Shown here one piece after another: positions 60,557-64,000 of a stretch of DNA of 64,000 bases. Below the pieces are notes generated by a model that worked only from the letters and a program-made list of their open reading frames with translations, made no database searches and was not told the origin of the DNA. Both the position numbers and the translations under genes were made by a program. The stretch is from Epsilonproteobacteria bacterium (ex Lamellibrachia satsuma) (GTDB lineage: Bacteria; Campylobacterota; Campylobacteria; Campylobacterales; Sulfurovaceae). The DNA lies in assembly GCA_003934925.1 (NCBI GenBank), contig JQIX01000048.1, positions 1 to 64,000 of the forward strand. Reading direction: 5' to 3'. How positions within the stretch are numbered: the first letter of the stretch is position 1; the number at the start of each line of letters is the position of its first letter.

Positions 60557-61069
60557 ATGAAAAAAATAATTTTACTGATCTGTTTAGGTACACTTTTGAT
60601 GGCAGAACAGCCACAGCCTTTTAAAGCAAAAGCGGTTCAACCCACACAGCCTTTTACAGGCAAAATCATGCAACTGCAGCAAAAGCTTGATCCTATGTTT
60701 GGTATCCCTTTAGATAAATATCCGAAATGGCATGCCGAAGCCCTGCTTAAAAACGGACATAAAGCAGAATTTATCTCTGTAAAATCCATGATGCAGGTCT
60801 ATTTGCATCAGGAGTATTTCCTTAAACGAAATCTGCTTGAAGACAAGATAGATAAGATCTATGTAAAAGATTATCTTACCGGAGAAAAAGCAGATGCCAA
60901 AGAGGCAGTATATGTTTTTGGAAGCAGGATCGTAGGACCACACGGTGATGATTTGATTCCGTTTGCCTCTGAAACAAATGCAAAGCTGTTCATGATGAAG
61001 AACGGTGGCACAAAATTGCTGCCTTACTCTAAAATAACAGCAGGATTATTAAGATACCTGGATATGTAA
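60557..61069 (+). CDS. NosL-like periplasmic protein lacking the cysteine motif
   Basis: 170 aa. Signal peptide 1-~16 (ends LLMAE). From residue ~46 it follows the NosL-like pattern of the gene at 62456 (LDKYPKWHAEALLKNG, then the GSRIVGPHGDDLIPFA segment matching DVFGPMGHELIAFK there), but the CPVCGM metal site is replaced by MFGIPL, so copper binding by Cys is lost. Nine bases after nosY with an AAGGA site. Possibly a structural or partner paralogue. Confidence 0.7.
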   Translation: MKKIILLICLGTLLMAEQPQPFKAKAVQPTQPFTGKIMQLQQKLDPMFGIPLDKYPKWHAEALLKNGHKAEFISVKSMMQVYLHQEYFLKRNLLEDKIDKIYVKDYLTGEKADAKEAVYVFGSRIVGPHGDDLIPFASETNAKLFMMKNGGTKLLPYSKITAGLLRYLDM

Positions 61070-61081
61070 AAGGAAAAGAAA

Positions 61082-61603
61082 ATGAAAAGACCAGAGCCCA
61101 TCAACGAAGAGATAGAACTTAAAAATAATGTCTATATAGAGAGTGATACCGATCTTAAGGGAATTATTACTTATGTCAATGACTATTTTGCAGAAATTTC
61201 CGGATATACAAAAGAGGAACTGCTTGGGCAACCACACAGTATCGTACGTCATCCCGATATGCCCAAAGTACTTTTCAAGATACTCTGGGACCGTATCCAA
61301 AGCGGACATAATTTTGTAGCAGCAATAAAAAACCTCGCCAAAGACGGAAGATATTACTGGGTTTTTACAGATTTTGACCTGATCAAAGATGAGAATGGTG
61401 AAATTACAGGGTATAAAGCTTCAAGAAAGAAGATATCCAAACATGTAACTGATATACTTGATCCTCTCTACAAGAAACTCGTTGAGGTTGAAAAAGAGGG
61501 AGGGATGGAAGCATCAGAAAAATATTTGAATGATTTTTTAAAATCCCACGGAGATGATATCTCGGTTGATAATATGCTTGAGGAAATTCATAGACTTTAT
61601 TAA
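61082..61603 (+). CDS. Stand-alone PAS protein, CetB/Aer-like
   Basis: 173 aa. PAS domain ~15-125 with the Aer/CetB-type pattern ITYVNDYFAEISGYTKEELLG, HSIVRHPDMP, and KNLAKDGRYYWVFTDFDL, a family that binds FAD as redox sensor. No HAMP, kinase or methyl-accepting domain; the C-terminus (~130-173) is helical. In Campylobacter CetB acts with the separate transducer CetA; no such partner is in this window. Location in the nos cluster suggests sensing of respiratory state. Twelve bases after the NosL-like gene. Confidence 0.75.
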   Translation: MKRPEPINEEIELKNNVYIESDTDLKGIITYVNDYFAEISGYTKEELLGQPHSIVRHPDMPKVLFKILWDRIQSGHNFVAAIKNLAKDGRYYWVFTDFDLIKDENGEITGYKASRKKISKHVTDILDPLYKKLVEVEKEGGMEASEKYLNDFLKSHGDDISVDNMLEEIHRLY

Positions 61604-61658
61604 CACTAATTTAACACTACTATATTAATATAAGTTATCAAAAATATAAGGATATGAA

Positions 61659-62396
61659 ATGAAAAAATTGTTATTTGCTTTATTGGCATTGGGAGCAATG
61701 ATAAACTTCTCACATGCTGAAATGAAATGCGCGGCAGGTAAATGTGGAGCTGCAATGAAACAGGCAGGTCATCCAAAAAAAATGATGAAAATGTTCCAGG
61801 CGGTACCCAAAGGCAAAGCAACACTTTTACAAGAGGGTAAAGCAAAAGCATTTTGTCCTGAATGCGGTATGACACTTCCAATGTTCTATAAGACAAATCA
61901 TGCAGCAACGGTAGATGGTAAAGTAAAGCAGTATTGTTCTATTCACTGTATGGTTGAAGATATGCAAAAAGGTTCAAAATTAACCAATATTAAAGTCGTA
62001 GATGTAACAAGTCTTAAATTCATCCCTGCAGAAAAGGCTTTCTATGTTGTAGGAAGCCGTAAAAAAGGTACGATGACAGCAGTGAGTAAATATGCCTTTG
62101 CCAGTAAAGCAGAGGCAGAAGCCTTTGCAAAAGCAAACGGTGGAAAAGTGACCGATTTCAAAGGGGCATTGGAAGCTGCCAAAGCAGATTTTGCCAAAGA
62201 CAGTAAAATGATTGCAAAAAAACAGGCAATGATGGCACAAAAAGGTAAAATGATGTATGGTAAAATGTGTCAGAAAACCGATAAGAAGTTTGCTTCTACT
62301 GCTGAAGCCAAGGCATTCATCATAGACAATAAACTTTGTAAAGGTCTTAACGGTAAGCAGTTGCAGGCAGTCGGACTTTATCTGAAAAACAGATAA
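61659..62396 (+). CDS. NosL-like copper-site protein with C-terminal two-Cys mini-domain
   Basis: 245 aa. Signal peptide 1-~20 (ends SHAE), then MKCAAGKCGAAM, a Met/Lys-rich stretch, the NosL-type site FCPECGMTLPMFYKTNH (~residue 67), and YCSIHCMVEDM. Residues ~190-245 (AQKGKMMYGKMC ... NKLCKGLNGKQLQAVGLYLKN) match the N-terminal part of the next gene. Very rich in Met and Lys. Likely periplasmic copper binding; partner unknown. AAGGATATGAA precedes the ATG, in a 55-bp gap. Confidence 0.75.
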   Translation: MKKLLFALLALGAMINFSHAEMKCAAGKCGAAMKQAGHPKKMMKMFQAVPKGKATLLQEGKAKAFCPECGMTLPMFYKTNHAATVDGKVKQYCSIHCMVEDMQKGSKLTNIKVVDVTSLKFIPAEKAFYVVGSRKKGTMTAVSKYAFASKAEAEAFAKANGGKVTDFKGALEAAKADFAKDSKMIAKKQAMMAQKGKMMYGKMCQKTDKKFASTAEAKAFIIDNKLCKGLNGKQLQAVGLYLKNR

Positions 62397-62404
62397 TAGA
62401 TTAC

Positions 62405-62435
62405 GCTCTTTTACTCAATGAGAAAAAGAGCTTTT
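62405..62435 (+). terminator. Rho-independent-type terminator between NosL-like genes
   Basis: GCTCTTTT (62405-62412) pairs with AAAAGAGC (62424-62431), followed by TTTT. It would at least partly separate the next three genes from the main nos transcript. Confidence 0.6.
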
Positions 62436-62455
62436 AACAATAAAAAAGGATAGTT

Positions 62456-63130
62456 TTGTCAAAAATTATTTTTATAGCATTATGGAGTATTGTATTTCTC
62501 TTTGCAGATCAGAGTAGTGCTATCAAAGCAATGAAACTCGCCCAAAAAGGTGAACGCATTGCCAAAGTAATGTGCGACCAAAGTAAACTTCCTCAAGCAA
62601 CAGGTACTGTAGAGGCGATAAAAAAAGAGATCAAAGCTTCTCACGCCTGTAGGCATCTATCCTCTTTCAAACTCGAAGCTGTAGCCTATTATCTACAGCA
62701 GGGGAGTGTAAAAGAAAAGAGTCGTCATCTGACAGTACCTGCAGATGCAAAATGTCCGGTATGCGGTATGTTCGTTTCAAAATATCCAAAGTGGGCTGCC
62801 ATGATGAAACATGATGGCAAAGTCTATTATTTTGATGGGGTAAAAGATATGATGAAATATTATATCTTCGATGGAGATTTTCCGTATGACCGTACCCATA
62901 TCTCTGAAATGATCGTAAGTGATTACTATACCATAGAAGAAATCCCTGCCAAAGAGGCTTTTTATGTGTTGGATGCAGATGTATTCGGCCCGATGGGGCA
63001 TGAGCTTATTGCCTTTAAGGACAAAAAGAGTGCACAAACATTCATGGCTGAACATCATGGTAAAGCCATCGTGAGATTTGATGAGATTACCGATAAAATG
63101 GTCATGGCATTAGACGGAATAGAACAGTAA
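62456..63130 (+). CDS. NosL-like protein with N-terminal two-Cys mini-domain
   Basis: 224 aa. TTG start at 62456 with AAAAAAGGA six bases upstream. Signal peptide 1-~17. Residues ~22-80 (MKLAQKGERIAKVMC ... HACRHLSSFKLEAVAYYLQ) match the C-terminal mini-domain of the previous gene. Then a NosL core: KCPVCGMFVSKYPKWAAMM (~100), VYYFDGVKDMMKYY, and DVFGPMGHELIAF. The mini-domain has the helix pattern of a small cytochrome c but no CxxCH, only two separated cysteines. Confidence 0.78.
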   Translation: MSKIIFIALWSIVFLFADQSSAIKAMKLAQKGERIAKVMCDQSKLPQATGTVEAIKKEIKASHACRHLSSFKLEAVAYYLQQGSVKEKSRHLTVPADAKCPVCGMFVSKYPKWAAMMKHDGKVYYFDGVKDMMKYYIFDGDFPYDRTHISEMIVSDYYTIEEIPAKEAFYVLDADVFGPMGHELIAFKDKKSAQTFMAEHHGKAIVRFDEITDKMVMALDGIEQ

Positions 63131-63385
63131 ATGACCAAGCCTTTTTTTGTGTTGGTGATGCTGTTGGCTCTGTCGGTAGGTCTGGTAGCGGTGCATTATC
63201 TGCAATACGATAGAAAAACACCACAGGAGGCATTGCAGGAGATCAGTGCTATAACAGATTTTTCTTCTCCCGCATTAAGTGTGTCATATTATGAACCGAG
63301 GATACTTTTTTATGAAACTGCTTCAAACCCTGCCTATCCCCGGATGCAGGCATTGAACAGAATGGATTTTGTCTATGGAAAATAG
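63131..63385 (+). CDS. Small membrane-anchored or secreted protein of unknown function
   Basis: 84 aa. One N-terminal hydrophobic helix (FFVLVMLLALSVGLVAVHYL), then a polar periplasmic part (EALQEISAITDF ... YYEPRILFYETASNPAYPRMQALNRMDFVYGK). Family not recognised. Its ATG follows the previous stop directly and it overlaps the next gene by 11 nt, so it is embedded in the operon. No cysteine or histidine-rich metal site, only one His. Confidence 0.6.
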   Translation: MTKPFFVLVMLLALSVGLVAVHYLQYDRKTPQEALQEISAITDFSSPALSVSYYEPRILFYETASNPAYPRMQALNRMDFVYGK

Positions 63386-64000
63386 TGCTTTTTTACATTT
63401 TTTGACCCTTTTGTTGTTTAAGCAAAGGAGTAAACATATCGGAGCAGTACTGATCTCAGTGATCATCATTTTTCTCTTAAGTGCAGTACTGTTCCTCTCT
63501 TCGTCTTTACAGCATTCTCTTTTGTCTGCACTCCATAAGCAGGGAGATTTTACTGTGACAAGAGTACAGGCAGGAAAACCTGTCAATACGCCTGTTGAGT
63601 GGGTAGATAAAATACTTGATATTAATGGTGTTACACAGGTGGCATCCCGGGTATACGGAAGATACTTCTTTGCTCCGAGAGAAAAGTCTTTTTTGGTGGT
63701 CGGTATCGATCTTTTTGATAAACAGAACAATCAGGCACTGCAAACACTTTTAAAAGATGTGGATCTGAAACGTTTTCTGTCCAAAGACAGCATGCTGGTG
63801 GGCGAGGGTGTCAGGAAGTTTCTTCAGACACACTATTTCAAAGATGATTTTACGTTTAAAACACCCAAAGGCACATTTAAAAAAGTAAACATCTATCAAA
63901 CACTCCCCCGGCAAGCCGATCTTATGGCTAACGATATGATCATTATGCCTATAGACTTGGCAAGAGAGATCTTTGGCCTGGGAGAAGATGAGGTGACCGA
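63375..64000 (+). CDS. ABC transporter permease, FtsX/MacB type (partial, runs off the window)
   Basis: Open from the ATG at 63375 to the right edge (208 codons seen). An N-terminal cytoplasmic stretch and helix (HIGAVLISVIIIFLLSAVLFL) is followed by a large periplasmic MacB-type domain (DKILDINGVTQVASRVYGRYFF, LVGEGVRKFL, DMIIMPIDLAREIFGLGEDEV). It probably belongs with a matching ATPase and more permease beyond the window. It overlaps the preceding small gene, so it belongs to the extended nos cluster; a role in copper or lipoprotein export is conjecture. Confidence 0.75.
   Translation, partial: MENSAFLHFLTLLLFKQRSKHIGAVLISVIIIFLLSAVLFLSSSLQHSLLSALHKQGDFTVTRVQAGKPVNTPVEWVDKILDINGVTQVASRVYGRYFFAPREKSFLVVGIDLFDKQNNQALQTLLKDVDLKRFLSKDSMLVGEGVRKFLQTHYFKDDFTFKTPKGTFKKVNIYQTLPRQADLMANDMIIMPIDLAREIFGLGEDEVT

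Overview
The window looks like chromosomal DNA of a Campylobacterota (Epsilonproteobacteria) member close to Sulfurovum/Sulfurimonas. This rests on gene families and order, because no database search was possible. The main evidence is: a 14-gene complex I operon in which the usual NADH-binding NuoE/NuoF are replaced by the epsilon-type short NuoE plus a GltD-like flavoprotein; the block polyE-rich protein-gmk-tatA-argS (as in Helicobacter HP0322-HP0319); an HP0268-like gene followed by miaB and a DUF374 acyltransferase; a UbiA-type prenyltransferase of the MqnP kind; and a Wolinella-type nosZBDGC1C2H cluster with a Sec-exported NosZ carrying a C-terminal cytochrome c domain.

Layout. 1-17.9 kb: structured leader and the nuo operon (nuoA-nuoN, two tandem nuoG paralogues). 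18-25.6 kb: miaA, a CDP-alcohol phosphatidyltransferase, mqnP-like, a small membrane protein, a divergent uracil-DNA glycosylase, tRNA-Arg, polyE protein-gmk, tatA, argS. 25.7-31 kb: rsfS-nadD divergent from gap-pgk-tpiA, then nusA. 31-38.3 kb: HP0268-like, miaB, acyltransferase, a Xer recombinase, a triplicated glycine-rich outer-membrane protein, tilS, rimO. 38.6-46 kb: a porin, tRNA-Phe, murD, a four-helix-bundle gene lodged between murD and mraY, gpmI, a TerB-like gene, fabG. 46-64 kb: a two-component system, tonB, an OprC/NosA-type copper receptor, then the nitrous oxide reductase cluster. The last part carries an expanded set of NosL-like proteins and an orphan CetB-like PAS protein, and an FtsX/MacB-type ABC permease runs off the right edge.

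Functionally, the left part is an electron-input complex feeding menaquinone. The right part is an anaerobic electron sink (N2O to N2) together with the copper import (TonB, NosA) and copper delivery (NosDFY, NosL family) needed to assemble NosZ. A perfect TTGAT-N4-ATCAA box lies at about -42 of a good -10 box before nosZ and suggests control by an FNR/CRP-family activator.

The most unusual signal is not a gene. Between 17.9 and 46.1 kb, about a dozen gene boundaries carry arrays of 7-bp tandem repeats. At four of them the array has the same junction: a perfect palindrome, then AA, then GTGAGGA or GTGAAGA. Some arrays have entered genes: an in-frame block in murD, the start codons of xer and mqnP, and the stop codon of tilS. 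Other dispersed elements are GTAG-headed REP/BIME-like hairpins, a 168-bp MITE-like element, and a ~50-bp sequence that supplies the leader and first codons of two unrelated genes (miaB and a histidine kinase).
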